Part shown: positions 16,637 through 26,039 of the stretch, one piece after another
Layout: every line of letters starts with the position of its first letter
Position numbering within the stretch: position 1 is the first letter of the stretch
Origin: Pedobacter jejuensis
GTDB taxonomy: Bacteria; Bacteroidota; Bacteroidia; Sphingobacteriales; Sphingobacteriaceae
DNA length: 64,000 nt
Reading direction: 5' to 3'
Assembly (NCBI RefSeq): GCF_003725795.1
Contig: NZ_RBEE01000023.1
Span: 558,001-622,000, forward strand
The notes under the pieces: model-generated
Told to the model about the DNA's origin: nothing
What the model saw: only the letters and a program-made list of their open reading frames with translations
Databases searched by the model: none
Made by a program: the position numbers and the translations under genes

Positions 16637-19600
16637 ATGGAACAACCATCTACTTATCACTCATCATCCAAAAAGAAATTTATTTTTATCGGCTTGCTTG
16701 TCGTATCTATTGCCGCAATCCTTTTTATTTACTTCAGGCATAAAAAGAAATCAAATGAAGATAACCAGGCTTATGCCAAATACATCGAAGCATACACTTC
16801 TGGAACCATTTCTAAAAAGAGTTTTATTCGCGTTCATTTAGCTAATGCCGCAACCGGAATGCAAGATTTAGGCAAGGCAGATTCGCGAGAACTATTTGAC
16901 TTTTCGCCATCTATTTCCGGTAAAACCTATTGGATTGACCCTCAAACAGTAGAATTTCGTCCGGACGAAAACTTGAAACCTGGTAAAGAATACGAAGCTT
17001 CATTTAAGCTATCGGATGTTTCTGCAACTGAAAAAGGTTTGGAAGATTTCGATTTTGAGTTTAAAGTAATCACACCGGGTGTGATGTTGTCACAAAATGG
17101 TTTGGTTTCTCAGAACGATACTTCGCTTGATTATATGAAATTAACCGGAGAACTGGCAACCTCCGATGCTGAAGAAACCGCTAAAATTGAAAAAATCATT
17201 GAGTTGGATTTCGACCAGAAATTAAAAGTGAAATGGCAACACAACCCTGCTAAAAACACATCGAAATTTACAATTGATAGCATCAAGAAAAAATCAACCG
17301 ATCAAACTTTAAAAATAAATTGGGATGGAGATGCCATTGATGCCGAACAAAAAGGTGAAGAAGAAATTAGAATTCCGGCTTTAAATAAGTTCGAAATTTT
17401 GGATATGAAAGCCATTCAAGGCGAAGAAGACTACGCTCTAGTGCAGTTTTCTGAGCCTATTGGTGTTGGTCAGGATTTAACTGGTATGATTACCTTGGGT
17501 AACCTGAGTGATTTGAGGTTTACCATAGATGCGAGTCAGGTAAAAGTTTATGCCACCGAAGAATTAAAAGGCGATTATGCGCTAAATGTAAATAACGGTG
17601 TAGAAAACATCAATGGAAAAACTTTAACAGGTGGCAAAACAGCCAACTTGGTTTTTGAAGATAAATTACCATCCGTAACCATCGCTGGTGCCGGAACAAT
17701 TTTGCCAAATTCGGGTAAATTGGTATTACCTTTCGAGGCCATCAATCTAAAAGCTGTTGATGTTACGGTTATCAAAATTTACGAAAATAACATCCCGCAA
17801 TTTTTCCAAACCAATAGCTATAAAGACGGAAACGAGTTGCGCCGTGTAGCAAAACCAATATTGCAAAAAACCGTCAGATTAGATGAAGATAAATCGTTAA
17901 ATCTGCATAAAAAGAACCGTTTTACACTTGATTTAGATAAAATGATTGGTACCGAACCTGGTGCGATGTATCGGGTTACCATCGCTTTCAGACAAGAATA
18001 CAATGCTTATAACTGTAAAGCCACTGATGAGAAACCTGACGAAGATAATGAAGAAAGCAGCTATTATGGTGAGGATGAAAGTTATGGTGAAAAAATTGAT
18101 GAAGATGATGATTTCTGGCAAAGTTACAACAATTATTATCCAAATAATTACAGTTGGGATGATAAGGACAATCCATGCACACCATCATTTTACACCAACC
18201 AGCGTTGGGCAAGCAGAAACCTAATTGCATCGAATATTGGCTTGGTAGCCAAACGCGGCAATGATAACAGTATGCTCATTGTAGCAACTGATTTATTAAC
18301 AGCAAAACCCTTGAGCGGAGTCAGTTTAGAATTGTTAGATTTTCAACGTCAAACCATTTTTACTACCAAAACCGATGGAGAAGGCTTCGCTAGATTTGAT
18401 TTAAAACGCCAGCCATTTTTATTGATTGCCAAGAATGGTTCGGAACGTGGTTATTTAAAATTAGATGATGGAAGTTCACTGCCTTTAAGTCGTTTTGATG
18501 TAGGTGGCGATGTAGTGCAAAGTGGGTTAAAAGGATTTATTTATGGCGAACGTGGCGTATGGCGACCAGGCGATAGTTTGTTTGTTTCTTTCGTTTTAGA
18601 AGATAAATTAAAGAAACTTCCGGCAAATTATCCGGTTACGATGGAGTTTTATAATCCGAAAGGACAATTATACAAACGCTTAATAAACGGCAAACCTTTA
18701 AATGGTTTCTACACTTTTAAAACCGCAACCGAAAGCACCGCTCCTACCGGAAATTGGATGGCCAAAGTAAAAGCTGGTGGTGCCACTTTTACCAAAACTT
18801 TGAAGATTGAAACAGTAATGCCCAATCGATTAAAAATTGATTTTAATGTTGGGAACAAGCCTTACTTAACTGCCGGAACCTCGGCCGCTACCCTATCTGC
18901 AAAATGGCTGTTTGGTTCGCCAGCGCAAAATTTAAAAGCTAAAGTTGATGTTAACCTCAATACCACTGAAACTAAATTTAAAGGCTTTGAAGGTTACAGT
19001 TTCGATAATCCAACGGTTAATTTTGAATCGCAGGTTAAAACTATTTTTGAAGGTACACTAAATGGCGCAGGTAGTGCTCAAGTGAATACAAACCTAAATG
19101 AAAACAATACGGCACCTGGAGTTTTAAGAGCGAATTTTACGACCAAAGTTTTCGAGCCGGGTGGTAATTTTAGTATTGATAATTTTAGCATTCCGTACCA
19201 TGTTTACAATAGCTATTTAGGTGTTCGCCCGGAGAAAGGCGATAAATTAAGTGGCATGCTGGTAACCGGGAAAGACCACAAAATTGAAATTGTAAATGTA
19301 AATACTGATGGGAAATTACTTTCGGGCAGTAAAACCGTTCAGGTAGAATTATATAAAACGCAATGGCGTTGGTGGTGGGAACAGGATAATCAGGACACTT
19401 ATGCAAATTTCACGCAAAACCAATACAATAAGCTGGTAGAAACGCATCAGGTAAGTTTATCGAACGGTAAAGGAAGTTGGAATTTACGTGTAAACGAACC
19501 AGAATGGGGACGATATTTAATTTTAGTTCGCGATTTAAATGGCGGTCATGTTACTGGTAAATCTGTTTACGTAGACTGGCCAGGATGGGCACAGCGTGAG

Positions 19601-22231
19601 CAAGGCGCAAATCCAACGGAGGCATCGATGTTATCTTTTACCGCCAATAAAGAGAAATTTACCGTTGGTGAAGATATCACGTTAACCATTCCAACGGCTA
19701 AAAATGGTAGAGCATTGGTTTCGATTGAAAATGGCAGTCGCGTTTTAAAAACTTTCTGGATTGATACCGAAGCCGGACAAACGCAATATAAATTTAAGGC
19801 TGAGAAAGAAATGGCGCCGAATGTTTTCGCAAACATTACGCTGTTGCAACCTCATGCACAAACCGTGAACGATTTACCAATCAGAATGTATGGTGCAATT
19901 CCAATTTCTGTTGAAGACCCGCAAACGATTTTAAAACCAACCATAAAAATGTTGGATAAAATTAAACCTGAAACCGAAAATACCATTACCGTAGGTGAAC
20001 AAAACGGCAAGGCCATGACTTATACCATTGCTTTGGTTGATGAAGGATTGTTGGATTTAACTCGTTTTAAAACGCCAGACCCACATGGTGCATTTTATGC
20101 CCGCGAGGGATTAGGTGTTAAAACATGGGATTTATTTGATTACGTTTTAGGTGCTTGGGGCGGTAATTTAGAACGAATTTTAAGTATCGGTGGTGATGGT
20201 AGCATCAACAAAAATCTTAATCCAGCTAAGGCAAACCGATTTAAAGCGGTTGTAAAATTTATGGGGCCATATACCATTGGTAAAGGCGAAAGTAAAACGC
20301 ATAAATTTAAATTGCCACAATACATTGGTGCTGTACGGGCGATGGTTATTGCTGGTCAGGATGCTGCTTATGGATTCGCAGAAAAATCCGTTCAGGTGAA
20401 AAAACCTCTAATGGTATTGGCAACATTACCTCGAGTAATTGGTCCGGGTGAAACCTTTACATTGCCAGTTACAGTTTTTGCCACAGAGAAAAATTTAAAG
20501 AATGTTTCTGTACAACTTCAGGCGAATAATTTGATTGTTCAGGGCACAAATAAACAACAACTTTACTACAAGCAAACTGGCGAGCAGATGGCCTATTTCG
20601 AAGTGAAAGCGCCAAATACGGTTGGTATTGCCAAAGTGAAGGTGATTGCGCAAAGTGGTGGGGAACGAACAGATTACGATGTAGAAATGGACATTCGAAA
20701 TCCAAATCCTTACATTATAAATGTGGTTTCTGCAACGATTCAACCCGGACAAAAATGGGCTATAAATTATGCACCTATCGGGATGAATGGTACAAATTCA
20801 GGAACGTTAGAGGTGTCGTCTATCCCATCGATTAACCTTAAAAAACGTTTGAGTTACCTAATTCAATACCCACATGGATGTATCGAACAAACTACCTCAG
20901 GCATTTTTCCTCAATTGTATTTGGATAGACTAAGTCCGCTAAGTGAGCAACAAAAAGCCATGACGGAGAAAAACATCAAAGCCGGAATTACCCGAATTAA
21001 GGGTTTCCAGACTACTGATGGAGGCTTATCTTATTGGCCAGGAGATGCAAATGCAGATGAATGGGGAAGTAATTATGGTGGTCACTTTTTAGTGGAAGCA
21101 CAAAACGCAGGTTATACTTTACCTGTTGGACTATTGGACGAACTGTTGCGTTTCCAAAAAGCCAAAGCTGCAAATTGGGCACCAAACAGTAATAATTTTT
21201 ATGGTGGCGATTTATCTCAAGCTTATCGTTTATATATGCTTGCCCTGGCTAAAAAACCAGAAATGGCAGCGATGAACAGATTGAAAGCTTTTGAGTATTT
21301 GTCGGTTTCTGCAAAATGGCGTTTGGCCGCTGCATATAAGTTAGCCGGCCAAAACGATGTGGCGCAAAATATGATTCGCGGATTGGACACTTCAATAAAA
21401 CCTTACAAACAACTCGGCGGAACGTATGGTTCTGATGTACGTGATGAGGCGATGATTTTAGAAACGTTAACGTTACTCGGACAGAAAGCTAAGGCAGCAA
21501 GTTTATTGCAACCTTTGGCTGCTAAATTAGGTGAAAACACTTGGTACAGCACCCAAACTACGGCTTACAGTTTATTGGCTATTGCGAAGTTCTGTGGAAC
21601 CAATCAATCATCGAATAAGTTGCAGTATCAATATGTGTTAGATGGGAAATCTGCACCTGTAAATTCTGGTCAGTACATCAACAGTACGGCTGTCAGCTTT
21701 AAAGGAAACACAGCATCGATAACCAATAAAGGCAATAATGTATTGTTTGTTCGTTTGGTTTTGGAAGGTCAACCTGTTGCGGGCCAGAATAATTTCTTAC
21801 CTAACCGACCTGATGTTTTGGATATGAACGTGGTTTACAAACGCTTAAACGGCACAGCTTTAGACCCAACGACTTTAAAACAGGGAACTGATTTTTATGC
21901 AGAGGTTACGGTAAAAAATCCAGGCCGAATGGGCTATTACGAACAGATGGCACTTACCCAAATTTTCCCTTCGGGATGGGAAATTATCAACACACGAGTA
22001 AACGATAATCAGAGTATTTTGGCATCATCGCCTTTTACCTACCAGGATATTCGTGATGACAGGGTTTTCACCTATTTCAATATTCGTGAAAATGAAAGTC
22101 TGGTTTATAAGGTTCTACTAAATGCCTCATATTTAGGAAAATATTATCTATCGGCGGTTCAATGTGAGGCGATGTATAACAATGATATTTCTGCTACGCA
22201 GAATGGAAAATGGGTTCAGGTGGTGAAGTAG
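16637..22231 (+). CDS. Alpha-2-macroglobulin family protein with thioester motif
   Basis: Bacterial alpha-2-macroglobulin, 1864 aa, predicted to be a periplasmic protease trap. The N-terminus has a short cytoplasmic part and one membrane segment (FIFIGLLVVSIAAILFIYF, about residues 15-33); there is no lipobox, unlike E. coli YfhM. MG-type beta domains follow, with the MG1-like GERGVWRPGDSLF block, and the thioester motif is intact in YPHGCIEQTTSG (C1415-Q1418). An acidic, Tyr-rich insert of about 50 residues (roughly 462-515) is unusual. The gene is followed by pbpC, a known pairing proposed to guard and repair the cell wall when the envelope is breached. Confidence 0.93.
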   Translation: MEQPSTYHSSSKKKFIFIGLLVVSIAAILFIYFRHKKKSNEDNQAYAKYIEAYTSGTISKKSFIRVHLANAATGMQDLGKADSRELFDFSPSISGKTYWIDPQTVEFRPDENLKPGKEYEASFKLSDVSATEKGLEDFDFEFKVITPGVMLSQNGLVSQNDTSLDYMKLTGELATSDAEETAKIEKIIELDFDQKLKVKWQHNPAKNTSKFTIDSIKKKSTDQTLKINWDGDAIDAEQKGEEEIRIPALNKFEILDMKAIQGEEDYALVQFSEPIGVGQDLTGMITLGNLSDLRFTIDASQVKVYATEELKGDYALNVNNGVENINGKTLTGGKTANLVFEDKLPSVTIAGAGTILPNSGKLVLPFEAINLKAVDVTVIKIYENNIPQFFQTNSYKDGNELRRVAKPILQKTVRLDEDKSLNLHKKNRFTLDLDKMIGTEPGAMYRVTIAFRQEYNAYNCKATDEKPDEDNEESSYYGEDESYGEKIDEDDDFWQSYNNYYPNNYSWDDKDNPCTPSFYTNQRWASRNLIASNIGLVAKRGNDNSMLIVATDLLTAKPLSGVSLELLDFQRQTIFTTKTDGEGFARFDLKRQPFLLIAKNGSERGYLKLDDGSSLPLSRFDVGGDVVQSGLKGFIYGERGVWRPGDSLFVSFVLEDKLKKLPANYPVTMEFYNPKGQLYKRLINGKPLNGFYTFKTATESTAPTGNWMAKVKAGGATFTKTLKIETVMPNRLKIDFNVGNKPYLTAGTSAATLSAKWLFGSPAQNLKAKVDVNLNTTETKFKGFEGYSFDNPTVNFESQVKTIFEGTLNGAGSAQVNTNLNENNTAPGVLRANFTTKVFEPGGNFSIDNFSIPYHVYNSYLGVRPEKGDKLSGMLVTGKDHKIEIVNVNTDGKLLSGSKTVQVELYKTQWRWWWEQDNQDTYANFTQNQYNKLVETHQVSLSNGKGSWNLRVNEPEWGRYLILVRDLNGGHVTGKSVYVDWPGWAQREQGANPTEASMLSFTANKEKFTVGEDITLTIPTAKNGRALVSIENGSRVLKTFWIDTEAGQTQYKFKAEKEMAPNVFANITLLQPHAQTVNDLPIRMYGAIPISVEDPQTILKPTIKMLDKIKPETENTITVGEQNGKAMTYTIALVDEGLLDLTRFKTPDPHGAFYAREGLGVKTWDLFDYVLGAWGGNLERILSIGGDGSINKNLNPAKANRFKAVVKFMGPYTIGKGESKTHKFKLPQYIGAVRAMVIAGQDAAYGFAEKSVQVKKPLMVLATLPRVIGPGETFTLPVTVFATEKNLKNVSVQLQANNLIVQGTNKQQLYYKQTGEQMAYFEVKAPNTVGIAKVKVIAQSGGERTDYDVEMDIRNPNPYIINVVSATIQPGQKWAINYAPIGMNGTNSGTLEVSSIPSINLKKRLSYLIQYPHGCIEQTTSGIFPQLYLDRLSPLSEQQKAMTEKNIKAGITRIKGFQTTDGGLSYWPGDANADEWGSNYGGHFLVEAQNAGYTLPVGLLDELLRFQKAKAANWAPNSNNFYGGDLSQAYRLYMLALAKKPEMAAMNRLKAFEYLSVSAKWRLAAAYKLAGQNDVAQNMIRGLDTSIKPYKQLGGTYGSDVRDEAMILETLTLLGQKAKAASLLQPLAAKLGENTWYSTQTTAYSLLAIAKFCGTNQSSNKLQYQYVLDGKSAPVNSGQYINSTAVSFKGNTASITNKGNNVLFVRLVLEGQPVAGQNNFLPNRPDVLDMNVVYKRLNGTALDPTTLKQGTDFYAEVTVKNPGRMGYYEQMALTQIFPSGWEIINTRVNDNQSILASSPFTYQDIRDDRVFTYFNIRENESLVYKVLLNASYLGKYYLSAVQCEAMYNNDISATQNGKWVQVVK

Positions 22232-22277
22232 GTTGATGAGGTTTACATCGTAGCGAAATAAATAAACTTTGAATTTC

Positions 22278-22310
22278 AAACCTCATAGGTTTTAAAAACC
22301 TATGAGGTTT
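22278..22310. repeat. Palindromic hairpin between alpha-2-macroglobulin gene and pbpC
   Basis: AAACCTCATAGGTTTT followed by AAAAACCTATGAGGTTT forms a near-perfect stem of about 15 bp with almost no loop. It may attenuate transcription between the two co-directional genes. It also resembles the short palindromes common between Bacteroidota genes. Confidence 0.7.
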
Positions 22311-22325
22311 ATTGTTATAAAATAA

Positions 22326-24704
22326 ATGAAAAAAATTCCCAAAGCATATTTCCTTTCAGATATCATCTGTATCTCATTGCTTTTGGTGTTTTTATTTCTA
22401 CTTCCGGCTAAACTCTTCAAATCGCCAACTTCATTTGTAATCGAGGCCAGTAACGGAAATTTGTTAAGTGCAGCTATCGCAAGTGATGGACAATGGCGGT
22501 TTCCTGTCGCCGATTCTGTTCCGTTGAAATTTAAGGATTGCATTATTGCTTTTGAAGATAAGCGATTTTACAGCCATTTCGGGGTAGATTTTTTAGCCAT
22601 GAGCAGGGCGATGCGTCAAAACTTTAAAGCTAAAAGTGTGGTGAGTGGCGGCAGCACCTTAACCATGCAAGTGATTCGTTTATCCAGAAAGAAAGATAGA
22701 ACAGTTTGGCAAAAATTATACGAAATCATTCTAGCTTTCAGGTTAGAACTAAAATATTCGAAAGAAGAAATTATTGGTCTGTACGCAGCAAACGCACCTT
22801 TTGGAAGTAATGTTGTAGGTTTAGAAGCAGCAAGCTGGCGCTATTATGGCAGAGATGCCAAAACACTTTCTTGGGGAGAGATGGCAACTTTAGCCGTTCT
22901 ACCAAACAGCCCATCGCTGGTTCATCCCGGAAAAAATTCAGCGAGATTAATTAAAAAGCGAAACGATTTATTGGATAAATTAGCAAAGCTAAAATACATC
23001 GACCAAAGTACAGCCAACTTGGCTAAGCTCGAACCTGTTCCAGGCAAACCGCTACCCTTGCCGCAAAATGCGCCACATTTATTAAATCGCTTTAAGCAAG
23101 AAAGAGCTAGTTTAGAAATCAATTCTACAAGAATAACTTCCACTTTGAATGAAGATGTTCAACTCAAGATAAACACTATTTTAAAGCGATACAATAACCG
23201 TTACAGAGCCAACGATATTAATAACATATCGGCTTTGGTTTTAAATGCCAGAACCGGAGATGTCGTAAGTTATGTCGGAAATATATATCAACCTGAAAAT
23301 GCAGATTTACAAAGCCATGTTGATATGATAAAGGCGCCTCGAAGTCCGGGAAGTACGTTAAAACCCTTGCTTTATGCCAGTATGCTGAACGATGGATTTA
23401 TTTTGCCGCATACTTTGATTCCTGATGTGCCCACACAAATTGCAGGATATTCCCCACAAAATTATGATTTGGGCTATGATGGTGCAATTGCTGCTGATAA
23501 AGCTTTGAGTCGCTCGTTAAATATTCCTGCCGTTAAGATGTTGCAGCAGTACAAATACGAACGGTTTTACGATAAATTGAAAAAACTGGGTATTGGGACG
23601 CTCAACCAACCTGCAGACCATTATGGCTTATCTTTGATATTAGGTGGAAGTGAAGTTACGATGTGGGATTTAGCCAATACGTACATGAGCATGGTGCGTA
23701 CCTTGAACCATTTTAATACCTACAAAGGTTTATACAATCCGGCAGATTACAATCAAGCCACATATTATAAAACTGATAGGAAAGATGAAAAGGATTATCA
23801 ACGCAATTCCTTTTTAGACCATGGTGCTATCTGGGCTACTTTTAATGCCATGGAAGAAGTAATGCGTCCGGGTGATGAAGGTTTGTGGGAACAGTTTTCA
23901 TCATCGCAAAGAGTGGCCTGGAAAACCGGAACGAGTTTTGGTTTCCGAGATGCTTGGGCGGTGGGTTTGACACCGAATTATGTAGTTTGTGTTTGGGTTG
24001 GCAATGCCGATGGAGAAGGCCGACCAGGTTTGGTTGGTATTGAGGCAGCTGCCCCTGTCCTATTTGACATTTTTAGATTGCTCCCCAACGGCAAGTGGTT
24101 TGAAACGCCAAAAACTAAGCTAAAGAAAATTAAGGTTTGTAAACAAAGTGGCTACAAGGCAGGCGATTCTTGTCCCGATGTAGTAGATGAGTTGGCGCCC
24201 ACAGCTGGCGAAAAAACTGTGGTTTGTCCGTTTCATAAGACAATTCATTTGGATAGAACTGGCATTTACCGCGTAACGGACCAATGCGAGAGCGTAACCA
24301 ATATGCAACATAAAAGTTGGTTCATTTTACCACCGGCGATGGAATACTATTATAAAATTAAAAATAGTGATTATAAAACCTTGCCTCCCTTTAAAGCTGG
24401 TTGCGATGTTTCTGGTGGCAATAGCGTAATGGAATTGATTTATCCAAAAAATGGAGCAACGGTTTACATTCCTTTAGAATTAGATGGCACACGAGGCAAA
24501 ATTGTTTTAAATGCAGCACACAGGAATCAAAGCTCAAAAATTTATTGGCATATTGATAATGAGTATGTTGCCACAACTACGAATTACCATCAATTGGCAA
24601 TTAGTCCGCCACCTGGAAAACATACATTAACGCTCGTTGATGAAAACGGAGAAAGACTAGTGCAAACTTTTACGGTATTGGATAAAGAGAAGAAAGGGAT
24701 TTGA
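22326..24704 (+). CDS. pbpC: Penicillin-binding protein 1C
   Basis: Bifunctional class A penicillin-binding protein of 792 aa, anchored by an N-terminal membrane segment. The GT51 glycosyltransferase domain comes first, with EDKRFYSHFG (catalytic E77) and SGGSTLTMQVIRL. The transpeptidase domain has S343 in SPGSTLKP, SRSLN as the SxN motif and K533 in KTGTS. A C-terminal BiPBP_C-type domain follows (from about residue 690, LIYPKNGATVYIP), with a Cys-containing linker (CKQSGYKAGDSCPD, VVCPFHK). It follows the alpha-2-macroglobulin gene by 94 bp, the standard yfhM-pbpC pairing. Confidence 0.95.
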   Translation: MKKIPKAYFLSDIICISLLLVFLFLLPAKLFKSPTSFVIEASNGNLLSAAIASDGQWRFPVADSVPLKFKDCIIAFEDKRFYSHFGVDFLAMSRAMRQNFKAKSVVSGGSTLTMQVIRLSRKKDRTVWQKLYEIILAFRLELKYSKEEIIGLYAANAPFGSNVVGLEAASWRYYGRDAKTLSWGEMATLAVLPNSPSLVHPGKNSARLIKKRNDLLDKLAKLKYIDQSTANLAKLEPVPGKPLPLPQNAPHLLNRFKQERASLEINSTRITSTLNEDVQLKINTILKRYNNRYRANDINNISALVLNARTGDVVSYVGNIYQPENADLQSHVDMIKAPRSPGSTLKPLLYASMLNDGFILPHTLIPDVPTQIAGYSPQNYDLGYDGAIAADKALSRSLNIPAVKMLQQYKYERFYDKLKKLGIGTLNQPADHYGLSLILGGSEVTMWDLANTYMSMVRTLNHFNTYKGLYNPADYNQATYYKTDRKDEKDYQRNSFLDHGAIWATFNAMEEVMRPGDEGLWEQFSSSQRVAWKTGTSFGFRDAWAVGLTPNYVVCVWVGNADGEGRPGLVGIEAAAPVLFDIFRLLPNGKWFETPKTKLKKIKVCKQSGYKAGDSCPDVVDELAPTAGEKTVVCPFHKTIHLDRTGIYRVTDQCESVTNMQHKSWFILPPAMEYYYKIKNSDYKTLPPFKAGCDVSGGNSVMELIYPKNGATVYIPLELDGTRGKIVLNAAHRNQSSKIYWHIDNEYVATTTNYHQLAISPPPGKHTLTLVDENGERLVQTFTVLDKEKKGI

Positions 24705-24746
24705 GGTAGAAGATACTTGAAGGAAATACCTACAAAAAATCTTTAT

Positions 24747-24788
24747 CCGTCAGTTGAAACTGACGGTGATGAAATGCAAATCGCTTAA
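24747..24788. repeat. Partial copy of hairpin unit
   Basis: CCGTCAGTT-GA-AACTGACGG forms a perfect 9-bp stem, followed by TGATGAAATGCAAAT as in the two downstream units. The remainder of the unit is absent. Confidence 0.7.
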
Positions 24789-24834
24789 CCAACATAATAT
24801 CCTGAATCATCAACCTAAAGTATAGCATCTTTAT

Positions 24835-24991
24835 CTGTCAGTTGAAACTGACGGCAATGAAATGCAAATTGCTTAACACGCATCGCATTTCATTGCCGTT
24901 GACTTTAGTCAACGGAAAATAAAAATTAATGCAAAAAGCTTAGAAAATTGGATTTTATATAATTTTAACTTTTTGATGGATATTTTCATTG
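24835..24991 (+). repeat. Composite hairpin unit, tandem copy 1
   Basis: This 157-bp unit holds hairpin GTCAGTT/AACTGAC, a 13-bp stem GGCAATGAAATGC with GCATTTCATTGCC around a 19-base loop, then hairpin CCGTTGACT/AGTCAACGG and an AT-rich tail ending TATTTTCATTG. It abuts copy 2 directly. Confidence 0.85.
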
Positions 24992-25147
24992 CTGTCAGTT
25001 GAAACTGACGGCGATGAAATGCAAATTCCTTTACAAGTATCGCATTTCATTGCCGTTGACTTTAGTCAACGGAAAACTAAAATTAATGCAAAAAGCTTAG
25101 AAAATTGGATTTTATATAATTTTAACTTTTGATGAATATTTTCATTG
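24992..25147 (+). repeat. Composite hairpin unit, tandem copy 2
   Basis: This 156-bp direct repeat of the preceding unit has few substitutions, including one (GCGATGAAATGC) that keeps most of the long stem. The AT-rich tail is also duplicated, so the repeat is larger than the palindromes alone. Confidence 0.85.
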
Positions 25148-25346
25148 ACTTTAATCAGAAAATATTTACAGTATCCTAAGTTATTTAAACCTGATATAAG
25201 TGGAAATCCTTTTTGGTTCAGTTCCTAATCATCTCTTACTGCCAATCAAAACAAAAAGATTGCAACGTTAGTAGGACTGCACTAACCGATTAACACAGAA
25301 CATTGATTTCCAAAAGAAAATAAAAATCATTTAACAAAGAATATAT

Positions 25347-26039
25347 CTAAATTTCCGTTTGTTTCACCACCAATTCTCTAGTAATTGTTCCATAAACGAT
25401 GAGGTATTGCGCAATCATGTAGCTAGCCATAATTAACACACCTGCTTGAGGAATTGGTTGGCCGAACTTATTAACCGCCAAAACACTATCAGATAAAAGG
25501 AAAAATAGAGACCCAAAAAGTATCAATTTAAAACTGAAAATATTTACTTTACCATAACGGTTAACGGCCATTATTGCCATAAATGTGATGATGATGGCGT
25601 ACATTAAAACAGGAAATTGCATGGCACCCAAATTTGGCTGCAGGTAAAAAAACAAACCCGAACAGAAGATGGCAAAAGCACCAATTGCCCATAAAAAGAA
25701 AGGATTTTTATAATTGGGATTAGATTTATGGTCGAGGATAAATGCCCTGACGTAAAAAATGTGACAGAGCAAAAATGCAATTAAACCGAATATAAAAAAA
25801 TTTGGTCTGCCAGATTGCAACATCAAAAAAACATCGCCAATTAAACCAAAAACTAAACCTGTAAATATGCGTTTGTGAAACCTTCCCTTAAGATTTGTGC
25901 TGCTGTAAAGCCAAACCAATAAAGTGATAACAATAAGTGGTTTTGAAAAATTACGAAGTGGAATATTACCTATCGTTTCTGCATAGAGTTGAACGATAAA
26001 TATAAGCGCAAAAATTGAGGCAAATAGTTTAGTTTTCAT
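25347..26039 (-). CDS. YhhN/TMEM86-family membrane protein (lysoplasmalogenase-like)
   Basis: Multi-pass membrane protein of 230 aa with about eight hydrophobic segments. It matches the YhhN/TMEM86 family through GLIGDVFLM in the first half and LLSDSVLAVNKF in the second, the conserved acidic residues within membrane segments. Family members include mammalian lysoplasmalogenases that hydrolyse the vinyl-ether bond of lysoplasmalogens. The start overlaps the end of the preceding sterol-desaturase-like gene by 11 bp, so the two are translationally coupled. The coupling suggests a shared lipid substrate; activity on ether lipids is inferred. Confidence 0.85.
   Translation of the reverse strand: MKTKLFASIFALIFIVQLYAETIGNIPLRNFSKPLIVITLLVWLYSSTNLKGRFHKRIFTGLVFGLIGDVFLMLQSGRPNFFIFGLIAFLLCHIFYVRAFILDHKSNPNYKNPFFLWAIGAFAIFCSGLFFYLQPNLGAMQFPVLMYAIIITFMAIMAVNRYGKVNIFSFKLILFGSLFFLLSDSVLAVNKFGQPIPQAGVLIMASYMIAQYLIVYGTITRELVVKQTEI

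Larger units (their letters stand above)
24705..25346. other. Gene-free region with tandem hairpin elements
   Basis: The 642 bases have no supported gene. They contain a partial hairpin unit (24747-24788), two complete tandem units (24835-25147), and a tail at about 25252-25290 (AAAAAGATTGCAACG...GGACTG) that resembles sequence near 12435. Confidence 0.7.

Noticed and set aside
16501..16743. 80-aa plus-strand frame before the alpha-2-macroglobulin gene
   Set aside because: It overlaps the start of the 1864-aa gene in another frame, is rich in Ile and Leu from AT-rich DNA, and has no recognisable domain.
17946..18224. Frames on both strands inside the alpha-2-macroglobulin gene near its acidic insert
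   Set aside because: They are shadows of the GAT/GAA-rich insert; the main frame is continuous and conserved on both sides.
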